Source: Rhodococcus sp. X156 (GTDB taxonomy: Bacteria > Actinomycetota > Actinomycetes > Mycobacteriales > Mycobacteriaceae). From it: 64,000 nt of DNA. Position numbers and translations under genes: made by a program. The stretch's first letter is position 1. Each line of letters opens with the position of its first letter. The notes under the pieces were generated by a model. That model was not told the origin of the DNA. It was given only the letters and a program-made list of their open reading frames with translations, and made no database searches. The stretch lies in NCBI RefSeq assembly GCF_004006015.1, contig NZ_CP034766.1, positions 3,319,001 to 3,383,000 of the forward strand. Direction: 5' to 3'. Below, one piece after another: positions 22,862-30,837 of this stretch.

Positions 22862-23559
22862 GGCGCCCCGAGCACCTGGTGCTGGCCGCTGCGGCGGCCG
22901 TGACCGTCGCGGGGGCGCTCACCGACCGCCCCGCGCTGCAGCGGGCGGCCAAGCCGCTGATCGGGCCGTCGCTGGCCGTCCGGGTGCTGCGGGCACGCGC
23001 CGACCTCAGCGGCACCGACACCGCGCTGCTGCTCGCCGGCCTCGCTGCCGCGACGGTGGGCGACGTCTACATGCTCGAGCCCGACGACGACGCTCGCATC
23101 GTGCAGGGCGCCTCGGCGTTCGCGGCCATGCACGGTGCCTACTCGCGGGTGCTGCGCCGCCACGGCGCGCGCTCGCACCTGGCGACGGCCCTGCCCCGAC
23201 TGGCCGCGAGCGGTGGCCTGGGTGCGCTGCTGGCCCGTCGCGCCCCGGAGGTGGCAGCACCCCTGGGCGCCTACGGCCTCACCCTCAGCGCCACGTCCAC
23301 CCTGGCCGCCGACCCGGCGCTGGCCCCCGCAGCGCCTCGACTGCTGGGGCTGCCGCTGCCCAGCCGCAGCGACCCCCGCACCTGGCTGGCCGCAGGTGGA
23401 CTGACGTTCGCCGCCTCGGACGCGCTGGTCGCGGTGCGCCGCACGGTGATTGCCAACGGCGCTGGTCGCAGCGCCGCGGAGGGCGTCGTCCTCGCCTCGT
23501 ACGTGCTCGCCCAGCTGCTGCTGGTGGAGGGAATGCTGGAGCTCGCGCGCAGAAAGTGA
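22858..23559 (+). CDS. Lysoplasmalogenase-like membrane protein (YhhN/TMEM86 family)
   Basis: 233 aa with seven to eight hydrophobic segments. Family features: KPLIGPSLAVRVL near the N-terminus, GLAAATVGDVYMLEPDD, ASAFAAMHGAYSR and FAASDALVAVRR, matching YhhN proteins that include lysoplasmalogenases. GTG overlaps the monooxygenase stop by 4 bp (GTGA), third gene of the tetR operon. Whether it hydrolyses alkenyl-ether lipids here is not shown. Confidence 0.78.
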   Translation: MRRPEHLVLAAAAAVTVAGALTDRPALQRAAKPLIGPSLAVRVLRARADLSGTDTALLLAGLAAATVGDVYMLEPDDDARIVQGASAFAAMHGAYSRVLRRHGARSHLATALPRLAASGGLGALLARRAPEVAAPLGAYGLTLSATSTLAADPALAPAAPRLLGLPLPSRSDPRTWLAAGGLTFAASDALVAVRRTVIANGAGRSAAEGVVLASYVLAQLLLVEGMLELARRK

Positions 23560-23628
23560 GATGTTGCTCACAACTGCTCGGTGGGCCACACTCGGCTGGC
23601 GAACACGACGCTGCTGAGGAGTCGACTG

Positions 23629-23916
23629 ATGACCGAGACCGCAGAGCTGCACACCCTCCACCGCGCCGTCGAGCAGCTGCGCAGCTGCGTGGGCGACCTG
23701 CGCGGGCGCTACGGAGACATCCCACACGTGCGCCGGCTGATGGGCGACGTTGACCGCATCGACCTCGACCTGTCGGAGATGGACACGCTGCCCGCCCCCG
23801 TGGTGGCCACTCGGCCCCCGCTGGAGCGCATCGACGACACCCCGGTGGACCCCGCGATGTGGCTGGGCGTCGACGACGAGGGCATTGGCGGCTACCACGG
23901 CGGCAGGGGGCTGTGA
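23629..23916 (+). CDS. Small conserved protein preceding succinate dehydrogenase (Rv0250c-like)
   Basis: 95 aa soluble, acidic protein. It starts at ATG 23629 behind GAGGAG. The helix-rich N-terminus (TLHRAVEQLRSCVGDLRGRYGD) is followed by a conserved C-terminal WLGVDDEGIGGYHGG motif, which resembles Rv0250c, located at the same place in front of the mycobacterial Sdh1 operon (recollection). Its stop overlaps the next start (GTGA). Function unknown; a complex-assembly or regulatory role is only inferred from position. Confidence 0.78.
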   Translation: MTETAELHTLHRAVEQLRSCVGDLRGRYGDIPHVRRLMGDVDRIDLDLSEMDTLPAPVVATRPPLERIDDTPVDPAMWLGVDDEGIGGYHGGRGL

Positions 23917-24734
23917 CCCGCTCGGCGGTCCGCGCCGGGGTGGGGGACGCCGAGGCCGGCCGGGCCACCATCCGCGCCCGCACGCTGCGCCGGGACCGGT
24001 GGTGGCTGCAGCCCGCGGTCACCTTCACCCTGCTCACCGCCTGGTTGCTCTACGCACTGGTGCGCACCGCGTCGCAGCGGGCGTACTTCGTGGAGGAGTA
24101 CCACTACCTCTCCCCGTTCTCCTCCCCCTGCGTGTCCGCCTCCTGCGCCCCCGCCGCGCGCGACCTGGGCACCTGGTTCGGGGAGTTCCCGCCGTTCCTG
24201 CCCTACGCGCTGCTGGTGCTGCCGTTCCTGCTGGGCTTCCGGTTGACCTGCTACTACTACCGCAAGGCCTACTACCGCTCGTTCTGGCTGTCCCCGCCGG
24301 CGTGCGCGGTGGCCGAGCCGCACTCCCGCTACACCGGAGAGTCCCGCCTCCCGCTGGTGCTGCAGAACGTGCACCGCTACTTCTTCTACGCCGCCGTGCT
24401 GGTCTCGGCGCTGAACACCTACGACGCGGCGCGCGCCTTCCGCGGCGCTGACGGTGGCTTCGGCATCGGGCTGGGCACGCTGATCCTGGTGCTCAACGTG
24501 GCCCTGCTGTGGACGTACACGGCGTCGTGCCACTCCTGCCGCCACCTCATCGGCGGCCGGCTCAAGCACTTCTCCGCCCACCCCCTGCGGTACAAGGCGT
24601 GGACGGGGGTCTCCAAGCTCAACACCCGGCACATGGAGCTGGCCTGGATCACCCTGGCCACCCTGGTGATCGCCGACGGCTACGTCGCGCTGGTGGCCTC
24701 GGGCACGCTCACCGACCTGCGGCTGGTGAACTGA
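23913..24734 (+). CDS. sdhC: Succinate dehydrogenase membrane anchor (Rv0249c-like, Sdh1 type)
   Basis: 273 aa with about five membrane helices, the single large membrane subunit seen in the mycobacterial Sdh1 enzyme. Conserved candidate haem/quinone residues lie in QNVHRYFFYAAVLV, SCHSCRHLIGG and LNTRHMELAWITLA. GTG 23913 overlaps the upstream stop (GTGA), and its own stop overlaps the sdhA start (TGATG). Anchors the flavoprotein and Fe-S subunits and passes electrons to menaquinone. Confidence 0.88.
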   Translation: MTRSAVRAGVGDAEAGRATIRARTLRRDRWWLQPAVTFTLLTAWLLYALVRTASQRAYFVEEYHYLSPFSSPCVSASCAPAARDLGTWFGEFPPFLPYALLVLPFLLGFRLTCYYYRKAYYRSFWLSPPACAVAEPHSRYTGESRLPLVLQNVHRYFFYAAVLVSALNTYDAARAFRGADGGFGIGLGTLILVLNVALLWTYTASCHSCRHLIGGRLKHFSAHPLRYKAWTGVSKLNTRHMELAWITLATLVIADGYVALVASGTLTDLRLVN

Positions 24735-26632
24735 TGGCTGCCGACGTGGAGCAGCACGACTTCGACGTGGTGATCATCGGCGCCGGCGGAGCGGGCCTGC
24801 GGGCGGCGATCGCCGCCCGCGAGTCCGGGATGCGCACCGCGGTGGTGTGCAAGTCGCTGCTCGGCAAGGCGCACACGGTGATGGCGGAGGGCGGCATCGC
24901 CGCCAGCATGGGCAACGCCAACAGCAAGGACAGCTGGCAGGTGCACTTCCGCGACACCATGCGCGGGGGCAAGTTCCTCAACTCCTGGCGGATGGCCGAG
25001 CTGCACGCGCGGGAGGCGCCGGAACGGGTGTGGGAGCTGGAGACCTACGGGGCCCTGTTCGACCGCACCCCGGACGGCCGGATCAGCCAGCGCAACTTCG
25101 GGGGGCACGAGTACCCGCGGCTGGCCCACGTCGGCGACCGCACGGGCCTGGAGCTCATCCGCACCATGCAGCAGAAGATCGTGTCGCTGCAGCAGGAGGA
25201 CCTGGCCGCCTCCGGCGACGCCGAGAGCCGCATCCGGGTGTTCCAGGAGTGCACCGTCACCGAGCTGCTGCGCGACCCCTCCGGTGCCATCGCCGGTGCG
25301 TTCGGCTACTGGCGGGAGACCGGCCGGTTCCTCCGCCTCGACGCCCCCGCCGTGGTGCTGGCCACCGGCGGCATCGGCAAGTCGTTCAAGGTGACGTCCA
25401 ACTCCTGGGAGTACACCGGCGACGGCCACGCGCTGGCCCTGCGCGCGGGCGCCACGCTGGTGAACATGGAGTTCGTCCAGTTCCACCCCACCGGCATGGT
25501 GTGGCCGCCGTCGGTCAAGGGAATCCTGGTCACCGAGTCGGTCCGTGGCGACGGTGGGGTGCTGCGCAACTCCGAGGGCAGCCGCTTCATGTTCGACTAC
25601 GTGCCCGCCGTCTTCCGCGGCCAGTACGCGGAGTCGGAGGAGGAGGCCGACCGCTGGTACGACGACGCGGACAACAACAAGCGCCCACCGGAGCTGCTGC
25701 CGCGGGACGAGGTGGCCCGGGCGATCAACACCGAGGTCAAGGAGGGGCGGGGCTCCCCGCACGGCGGGGTGTTCCTGGACATCGCCACCCGGCGTGACGC
25801 CGCGGAGATCATGCGCCGCCTGCCGTCGATGCACCACCAGTTCAAGGAGCTCGCCGACGTCGACATCACCAGCGAGCCGATGGAGGTCGGACCGACCTGC
25901 CACTACGTGATGGGCGGGGTGCAGGTGGACCCGGACACCGGTGCCGCGGTGGGGGCGCCGGGGCTCTTCGCCGCGGGAGAGGTCTCCGGCGGCATGCACG
26001 GCTCCAACCGCCTCGGCGGCAACTCGTTGTCGGACCTGCTGGTGTTCGGCTGCCGGGCCGGGATCGGTGCCGCCGAGCACGTGAAGCGGCTGGACGGGCA
26101 GCGGCCGCAGGTGGAGCAGGAGGCGGTGGACGCGGCGGCGGCGACCGCGCTGGCCCCGTTCGAGGAGGACGGCGGGGAGAACCCGTACACGCTGTACCAG
26201 GACCTGCAGCAGACCATGAACGACCTGGTCGGCATCATCCGCAAGGCCGACGAGATGCAGGAGGCGCTGTCCCGGCTGGAGCAGGTCAAGGGCCGTGCCG
26301 AGCACCTGACCGTGGAGGGGCACCGGCAGTTCAACCCGGGCTGGCACCTGGCGCTGGACCTGCGGAACATGCTGCTGGTCAGCGAGTGCGTGGCCCGGGC
26401 GGCCCTGCTGCGCGAGGAGAGCAGGGGCGGGCACACCCGGGACGACTTCCCGACGATGGATCCCCAGTGGCGGCGCAAGAACCTGCTCTGCTCGGCCGTG
26501 GACGGCAAGGTCGACATCGTCGAGCAGGTGATGGAGCCGATGCGCCCGGACCTGCAGGAGCTGTTCACCCGCGAGGAGCTCGCGAAGTACCTGACCGACG
26601 AGGAGCTCGAGACCGTCCGGGAGGACCAATGA
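24734..26632 (+). CDS. sdhA: Succinate dehydrogenase flavoprotein subunit
   Basis: 632 aa. FAD-binding IIGAGGAGLRAA (N-terminus), covalent-FAD His in AHTVMAEGG (His47), substrate-binding FVQFHPTGM, and GGNSLSDLLVFG. Oxidises succinate to fumarate in the TCA cycle and respiratory chain. The C-terminus ends TVREDQ, and the DNA coding it is repeated in the sdhA/sdhB spacer. Part of the four-gene operon with the anchor upstream and sdhB 43 bp downstream. Confidence 0.96.
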   Translation: MAADVEQHDFDVVIIGAGGAGLRAAIAARESGMRTAVVCKSLLGKAHTVMAEGGIAASMGNANSKDSWQVHFRDTMRGGKFLNSWRMAELHAREAPERVWELETYGALFDRTPDGRISQRNFGGHEYPRLAHVGDRTGLELIRTMQQKIVSLQQEDLAASGDAESRIRVFQECTVTELLRDPSGAIAGAFGYWRETGRFLRLDAPAVVLATGGIGKSFKVTSNSWEYTGDGHALALRAGATLVNMEFVQFHPTGMVWPPSVKGILVTESVRGDGGVLRNSEGSRFMFDYVPAVFRGQYAESEEEADRWYDDADNNKRPPELLPRDEVARAINTEVKEGRGSPHGGVFLDIATRRDAAEIMRRLPSMHHQFKELADVDITSEPMEVGPTCHYVMGGVQVDPDTGAAVGAPGLFAAGEVSGGMHGSNRLGGNSLSDLLVFGCRAGIGAAEHVKRLDGQRPQVEQEAVDAAAATALAPFEEDGGENPYTLYQDLQQTMNDLVGIIRKADEMQEALSRLEQVKGRAEHLTVEGHRQFNPGWHLALDLRNMLLVSECVARAALLREESRGGHTRDDFPTMDPQWRRKNLLCSAVDGKVDIVEQVMEPMRPDLQELFTREELAKYLTDEELETVREDQ

Positions 26633-26681
26633 GCGCTGTCCGGGAAGGCCCCATGAGCGCTGTCCGGGAGGACCAATGAGC
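26612..26681 (+). repeat. Triplicated sdhA-stop/sdhB-start junction with a 16-codon mini-ORF
   Basis: Three tandem copies (26612-26634, 26635-26658, 26659-26681; 23-24 bp) of a unit that contains GTCCGGGAGGACCAATGAGC. Each holds a GGGAGG-like Shine-Dalgarno and an ATGA. Copy 1 gives the sdhA stop, copy 3 the sdhB start. From the ATG at 26629 a frame MSAVREGPMSAVREDQ runs to a TGA at 26677-26679, overlapping both neighbours by ATGA. It looks like an sdhA 3' end duplicated in tandem that now chains reinitiation. Confidence 0.85.
26629..26679 (+). CDS. Mini-ORF (16 aa) linking sdhA and sdhB
   Basis: Seventeen codons, overlapping the sdhA stop by 4 bp and the sdhB ATG by 4 bp, with its own GGGAGG Shine-Dalgarno inside sdhA. 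Encodes MSAVREGPMSAVREDQ, whose last five residues repeat the end of SdhA. Probably a coupling device rather than a functional peptide; a second, shorter start in copy 2 (ATG 26653) would give MSAVREDQ. Confidence 0.45.
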   Translation: MSAVREGPMSAVREDQ

Positions 26682-27431
26682 TACGACGCGCACTTTCAGG
26701 TCTGGCGCGGTGACGCCGAGGGCGGCGAGCTGGTCGACTACACCGTGGAGGCCATCGACGGTGAGGTGGTGCTCGACGTCCTCCACCGGCTGCAGGCCAC
26801 CCAGTGCGGCGACCTGGCCGTGCGGTGGAACTGCAAGGCGGGCAAGTGCGGCTCGTGCAGCGCCGAGGTCAACGGCCGCCCCAAGCTGCTGTGCATGACG
26901 CGGATGTCCACCTTCACCGAGGAGGAGACGATCAGCGTCACGCCTCTGCGCACCTTCCCGGTGATCCGCGACCTGGTCACCGACGTCTCCTACAACTACG
27001 CCAAGGCGCGGGAGATCCCCGCCTTCGCCCCTCCTGACCTGGAGCCCGGCGAGTACCGCATGCAGCAGGTGGACGTGGAGCGCTCGCAGGAGTTCCGCCG
27101 CTGCATCGAGTGCTTCCTCTGCCAGGACGTCTGCCACGTCATCCGCGACCACGAGGACAACAAGGAGGCCTTCGCCGGCCCGCGCTTCCTGATCCGCGCC
27201 GCCGAGCTGGCCATGCACCCGCTGGACGTCCGCACCGACCGGGCCGAGGTGGCTCGTGACCAGCAGGGCATCGGCCTGTGCAACATCACCAAGTGCTGCT
27301 CCGAGGTGTGCCCCGAGCACATCAAGATCACCGACAACGGGATCATCCCGATGAAGGAGCGGGTGGCCGATCGTCGCTACGACCCGCTGGTGTGGCTGGG
27401 CAGCAAGATCGGCCTGCGCAAGAAGGACTAG
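26676..27431 (+). CDS. sdhB: Succinate dehydrogenase iron-sulfur subunit
   Basis: 251 aa. The N-terminal plant-type 2Fe-2S domain has CKAGKCGSCSAEV and a fourth Cys in LLCMT; the C-terminal domain has CIECFLCQDVCH and CNITKCCSEVCP for the 4Fe-4S and 3Fe-4S-type clusters. Transfers electrons from SdhA-FAD to quinone. The start is the third copy of the tandem junction repeat. Confidence 0.95.
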   Translation: MSYDAHFQVWRGDAEGGELVDYTVEAIDGEVVLDVLHRLQATQCGDLAVRWNCKAGKCGSCSAEVNGRPKLLCMTRMSTFTEEETISVTPLRTFPVIRDLVTDVSYNYAKAREIPAFAPPDLEPGEYRMQQVDVERSQEFRRCIECFLCQDVCHVIRDHEDNKEAFAGPRFLIRAAELAMHPLDVRTDRAEVARDQQGIGLCNITKCCSEVCPEHIKITDNGIIPMKERVADRRYDPLVWLGSKIGLRKKD

Positions 27432-27547
27432 AACGTGTTCTTGACGCCGCTGGGCGGGTGATGCAGAGTCGAGCACGTGTCGTGGGCCACAATGACTCAC
27501 GTCACAAGGAGCAAGTCTCTCATCACAACGAAGGGCGTTAAGGCGAC

Positions 27548-28672
27548 GTGAAGACTAAGGGCGCAATCCTCTGGGGACTCAACGAGCCGTGGTCGGTCGA
27601 GGAGATCGAGATCGGTGACCCGCACGCGGGAGAGGTGACCGTCGAGCTCGTCGCCTCCGGGATGTGCCACTCCGACCATCACGTCGTCACCGGGGCCACG
27701 CCGAGCACGTTCCCCTTCCTGGGCGGGCACGAGGGCGCGGGCGTGGTCACCAAGGTCGGTCCGGGCGTCACCGGGCTGCAGGAGGGCGACCACGTGGTCA
27801 GCTCCTTCATCCCCTCCTGTGGCCACTGTCCGGCCTGCTCCTCGGGCCACCAGAACCTCTGCGACCTCGGTGGCTCGCTCCTCGGCGGCGCGTCGATCAG
27901 CGACGGCTCGTTCCGCATCCAGGCGCGCGGTCAGAACGTCTCCGCCATGGTCCTGCTCGGCACGTTCTCGCCGTACATGACCGTCAACCAGGCGTCGGTG
28001 GTCAAGATCGAGAAGGACATCCCGCTGGAGGTGGCGGCACTGGTCGGCTGCGGCGTCACCACCGGCTTCGGCTCGGCCACCAACGTGGCCAACGTCCAGG
28101 TGGGCGACACCGTGGTGGTCATCGGCTGCGGTGGCGTGGGCATCAACGCCGTCCAGGGTGCGGCCGCCTCCGGGGCCAAGCGCGTTGTCGTCGTCGACCC
28201 GGTGGAGTTCAAGCGCGAGCAGGCCATGGAGTTCGGTGCCACGCACGCCTACGCCACCGCCCAGGAGGCGATGGAGAAGGTCTACGAGATGACGTGGGGC
28301 CGCGGCGCCGACAAGTCGATCGTCTGCATCGGCCACATCCACGGCGAGGACGTCGACACCGCCGTGTCCATCATCGGCAAGGGCGGCACGGCCGTCATCA
28401 CCGGCATGGGCGACATCGCCGACATGGACGTCAAGCTCAACCTCTTCACCTTCACCATGTTGCAGAAGGACCTCAAGGGCAACATCTTCGGTGGTGCCAA
28501 CCCCCGGGTGGAGATCCCCAAGCTGCTCTCGCTCTACCAGGAGGGCCAGCTCAAGCTGGACGAGCTGGTCACCAACACCTACAAGCTCGAGGACATCAAC
28601 CAGGGCTACCAGGACATGTTCGACGGCAAGAACCTGCGCGGCGTCATCCGCTACACCGACGCCGACCGCTAG
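27548..28672 (+). CDS. NDMA-dependent zinc alcohol dehydrogenase
   Basis: 374 aa medium-chain, zinc-dependent alcohol dehydrogenase. Catalytic zinc ligands appear in GMCHSDHH and GGHEGAGVV, the structural-zinc lobe in CGHCPACSSGHQNLC, and the NAD fold in VVIGCGGVGINAVQ. The sequence follows the NDMA-dependent (Rxyl_3153-like) group, whose nicotinamide is tightly held and regenerated with mycofactocin in studied actinobacteria. GTG 27548 has AAGG 5 bp upstream. No mycofactocin genes occur in this window. A perfect hairpin follows. Confidence 0.88.
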   Translation: MKTKGAILWGLNEPWSVEEIEIGDPHAGEVTVELVASGMCHSDHHVVTGATPSTFPFLGGHEGAGVVTKVGPGVTGLQEGDHVVSSFIPSCGHCPACSSGHQNLCDLGGSLLGGASISDGSFRIQARGQNVSAMVLLGTFSPYMTVNQASVVKIEKDIPLEVAALVGCGVTTGFGSATNVANVQVGDTVVVIGCGGVGINAVQGAAASGAKRVVVVDPVEFKREQAMEFGATHAYATAQEAMEKVYEMTWGRGADKSIVCIGHIHGEDVDTAVSIIGKGGTAVITGMGDIADMDVKLNLFTFTMLQKDLKGNIFGGANPRVEIPKLLSLYQEGQLKLDELVTNTYKLEDINQGYQDMFDGKNLRGVIRYTDADR

Positions 28673-28684
28673 CCGAGCCCGACG

Positions 28685-28730
28685 CGCACCGAGGGCCACA
28701 GCCGAGCACACGGCTGTGGCCCTCGGTGCG
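28685..28730 (+). terminator. Perfect 20-bp stem-loop terminator after the alcohol dehydrogenase gene
   Basis: Arms of 20 bp (left begins CGCACCGAGGG, right ends CCCTCGGTGCG) around an AGCACA loop, 12 bp after the stop codon. No T-tract. It isolates the dehydrogenase gene from the iron-regulated operon that starts 60 bp further on. Confidence 0.88.
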
Positions 28731-28790
28731 TGGCTCTCCGCCGACGGACCGTCCGCTGGCTGGGACGACGCGGCACACGCACCGCAGTTC

Positions 28791-28809
28791 TTAGGTTAGG
28801 GTCACCTCA
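28791..28809 (+). promoter_or_regulatory. IdeR/DtxR-type iron box
   Basis: TTAGGTTAGGGTCACCTCA matches 16 of 19 positions of the IdeR/DtxR consensus TTAGGTTAGGCTAACCTAA. It lies 50 bp before the lipoprotein gene of the siderophore importer, so iron-loaded repressor would shut the operon. The best single regulatory site in the window. Confidence 0.9.
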
Positions 28810-28858
28810 GAATCGGTTGCTCGCAACCACTGAGCCTGCGCAAGAACCCGGAGCCCTC

Positions 28859-29812
28859 ATGACAAGTCGTACCCGCCGCTTCCGCGGCGCCGTCGCCGCC
28901 ACCGGCGTCGCCCTGGTCGCCGCGCTCACCCTCACGGCCTGTGGCGACGACGCCTCCGCCAACGAGTCGGGCAGCAGCACCCTCACCATCAAGCACGCCC
29001 AGGGCGAGACCCAGGTGCCGACCGACCCGCAGAAGGTCGCCGTGCTCGACTTCGCCGTGTTGGACACCCTGGACACCCTGGGCGTCCCGGTGGCCGGCGT
29101 TCCGAAGCAGGCCCTGCCCCCGATGCTGAGCAAGTACGCCGACGGCAAGTACGCCGACTACGGCACCAACAAGACCGCGGACGCCGAGGCCGTGGCCGCC
29201 TCCGCCCCCGACCTCATCATCGTCGCCGGCCGCAGCGCGGCCAGCTACGCCGAGATGAGCAAGATCGCCCCGACCGTGGACCTGACCAGCGACGGTGACG
29301 CGCTGGAGGCGCTGAAGAGCACCACCACCACCGTGGGCCAGATCTTCGGCAAGCAGGACCAGGCGAGCGCAGCGCTGAAGAAGATCGACGACCAGGTCGC
29401 AGCGGCCAAGAAGGCCACCGCAGGCAAGGGTGACGGCCTCATCGTGCTGGTCACCGGCGGCAAGATGAGCGCCTTCGGCGCGGGCTCGCGCTTCGGCCTG
29501 CTGCACGACGCCCTCGGCGTCACCCCCGCAGCACCCGAGCTCAAGGTCGACATCCACGGTCAGTCGGTCTCCTTCGAGTACATCGCCGAGACCAACCCCG
29601 ACTGGCTGTTCGTCATCGACCGCGACGCCGCCATCGGCCAGCAGAGCAAGGCCGCCATGGAGGTGCTGGACAACCCGCTGGTCGCCAAGACCACCGCGTG
29701 GCAGAAGAAGCAGGTCGTCACCCTCGACGGCTACCGCTGGTACTCCCTCGGCAGCGGTCTGAGCAACGTCTCCGAGATGATCAAGTCCGTCCAGGACACC
29801 TTCGCCAAGTGA
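28859..29812 (+). CDS. Siderophore ABC transporter substrate-binding lipoprotein
   Basis: 317 aa cluster A-II solute-binding protein for ferric siderophores, similar to FatB/CeuE/YclQ (catecholate or petrobactin type). Signal peptide with lipobox LTAC (Cys28), KHAQGETQVPTDPQKVAVLD at the start of the mature domain, and a FFATS-like long backbone helix between two lobes. ATG 28859 follows GGAGCCCTC. It is first in a lipoprotein-permease-permease-ATPase operon behind an IdeR box. Coupled to the next gene by GTGA. Confidence 0.9.
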   Translation: MTSRTRRFRGAVAATGVALVAALTLTACGDDASANESGSSTLTIKHAQGETQVPTDPQKVAVLDFAVLDTLDTLGVPVAGVPKQALPPMLSKYADGKYADYGTNKTADAEAVAASAPDLIIVAGRSAASYAEMSKIAPTVDLTSDGDALEALKSTTTTVGQIFGKQDQASAALKKIDDQVAAAKKATAGKGDGLIVLVTGGKMSAFGAGSRFGLLHDALGVTPAAPELKVDIHGQSVSFEYIAETNPDWLFVIDRDAAIGQQSKAAMEVLDNPLVAKTTAWQKKQVVTLDGYRWYSLGSGLSNVSEMIKSVQDTFAK

Positions 29813-30837
29813 CGCTCCCGTCTCCCGTCGCAGTGGCCACCGGCAGCACGCCGGTGGCCACTCGGCCGTCTCGCGACCGTCTCTGGCTCGTGCTGGGGAC
29901 GGTCGCGGTGGTGGTCCTGGCGGGGGTCAGCCTGTTCATCGGGGTGAGCGACGTCCGGCCGTCCACGCTGTGGGAGGGCGGCAGCGAGGCCTGGGAGGTG
30001 CTGGTGATCAGCCGCGTCCCGCGCACCCTGGCGCTGGTGCTGGCCGGCGCCTCCATGGCGATCGCCGGGCTGATCATGCAGATGCTCGCCCGCAACAAGT
30101 TCGTCGAGCCCTCCACCGCGGGCACCGTGGAGTCGGCCACCCTGGGCATCCTCGTCATGACCATGCTCGCCCCCGGCCTGCCGGTGCTGGCCAAGATGCT
30201 CGGCGGTGCGGTCTTCGCCCTGATCGGCACCGCGCTCTTCCTGCGCATCCTGCGCAGGCTGCCCACCGCCAACACCCTGCTCGTCCCGCTGGTGGGTCTG
30301 ATGCTCGGCGGCGTGATCGGGGCGGTCTGCGACTTCTTCGCCTACCGCGCCGACCTCCTGCAGTCGCTGTCGGCCTGGACCACCGGCGACTTCTCCGCCG
30401 TCATCCAGGGTCGCTACGAGATGCTCTGGCTCGCCGGGCTGCTCGCCGTCATCGCCTACGCGGTGGCCAACCGGTTCACCGTGGCCGGCCTGGGCGAGAC
30501 CTTCACCACCAACCTCGGGCTGAACTACCGCCGAGTCCTCACCCTGGGGCTGTCCATCGTCGCCCTGGTCACCGCGGTCGTGGTGGTGACCGTGGGCGCC
30601 ATCCCCTTCCTCGGCCTGATCGTGCCCAACGTGGTCAGCATGATCGTGGGCGACAACGCCCGCCGCGGCATCCCCTGGGTGGCCGTGGGCGGTGCCGGCT
30701 TCGTGCTGGCCTGCGACATCGTGGCCCGCACCGTGCGCTACCCCTTCGAGATGCCCATCGGCACCGTGGTCGGCGTGATCGGTGCCGCCGTGTTCCTGTT
30801 CCTGCTGCTGAGAGGCACTCGCCGTGGCCCCGCCTGA
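29809..30837 (+). CDS. Siderophore ABC transporter permease (FecCD family) 1
   Basis: 342 aa with about nine membrane helices. FecCD hallmarks: SRVPRTLALVLAGASMAIAGLIMQ, PSTAGTVESATLG and GAIPFLGLIVPNVV, the cytoplasmic coupling region contacting the ATPase. Similar to YclN/FatD. GTG 29809 overlaps the lipoprotein stop by 4 bp; the end overlaps the second permease by 14 bp. Confidence 0.9.
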   Translation: MTLPSPVAVATGSTPVATRPSRDRLWLVLGTVAVVVLAGVSLFIGVSDVRPSTLWEGGSEAWEVLVISRVPRTLALVLAGASMAIAGLIMQMLARNKFVEPSTAGTVESATLGILVMTMLAPGLPVLAKMLGGAVFALIGTALFLRILRRLPTANTLLVPLVGLMLGGVIGAVCDFFAYRADLLQSLSAWTTGDFSAVIQGRYEMLWLAGLLAVIAYAVANRFTVAGLGETFTTNLGLNYRRVLTLGLSIVALVTAVVVVTVGAIPFLGLIVPNVVSMIVGDNARRGIPWVAVGGAGFVLACDIVARTVRYPFEMPIGTVVGVIGAAVFLFLLLRGTRRGPA

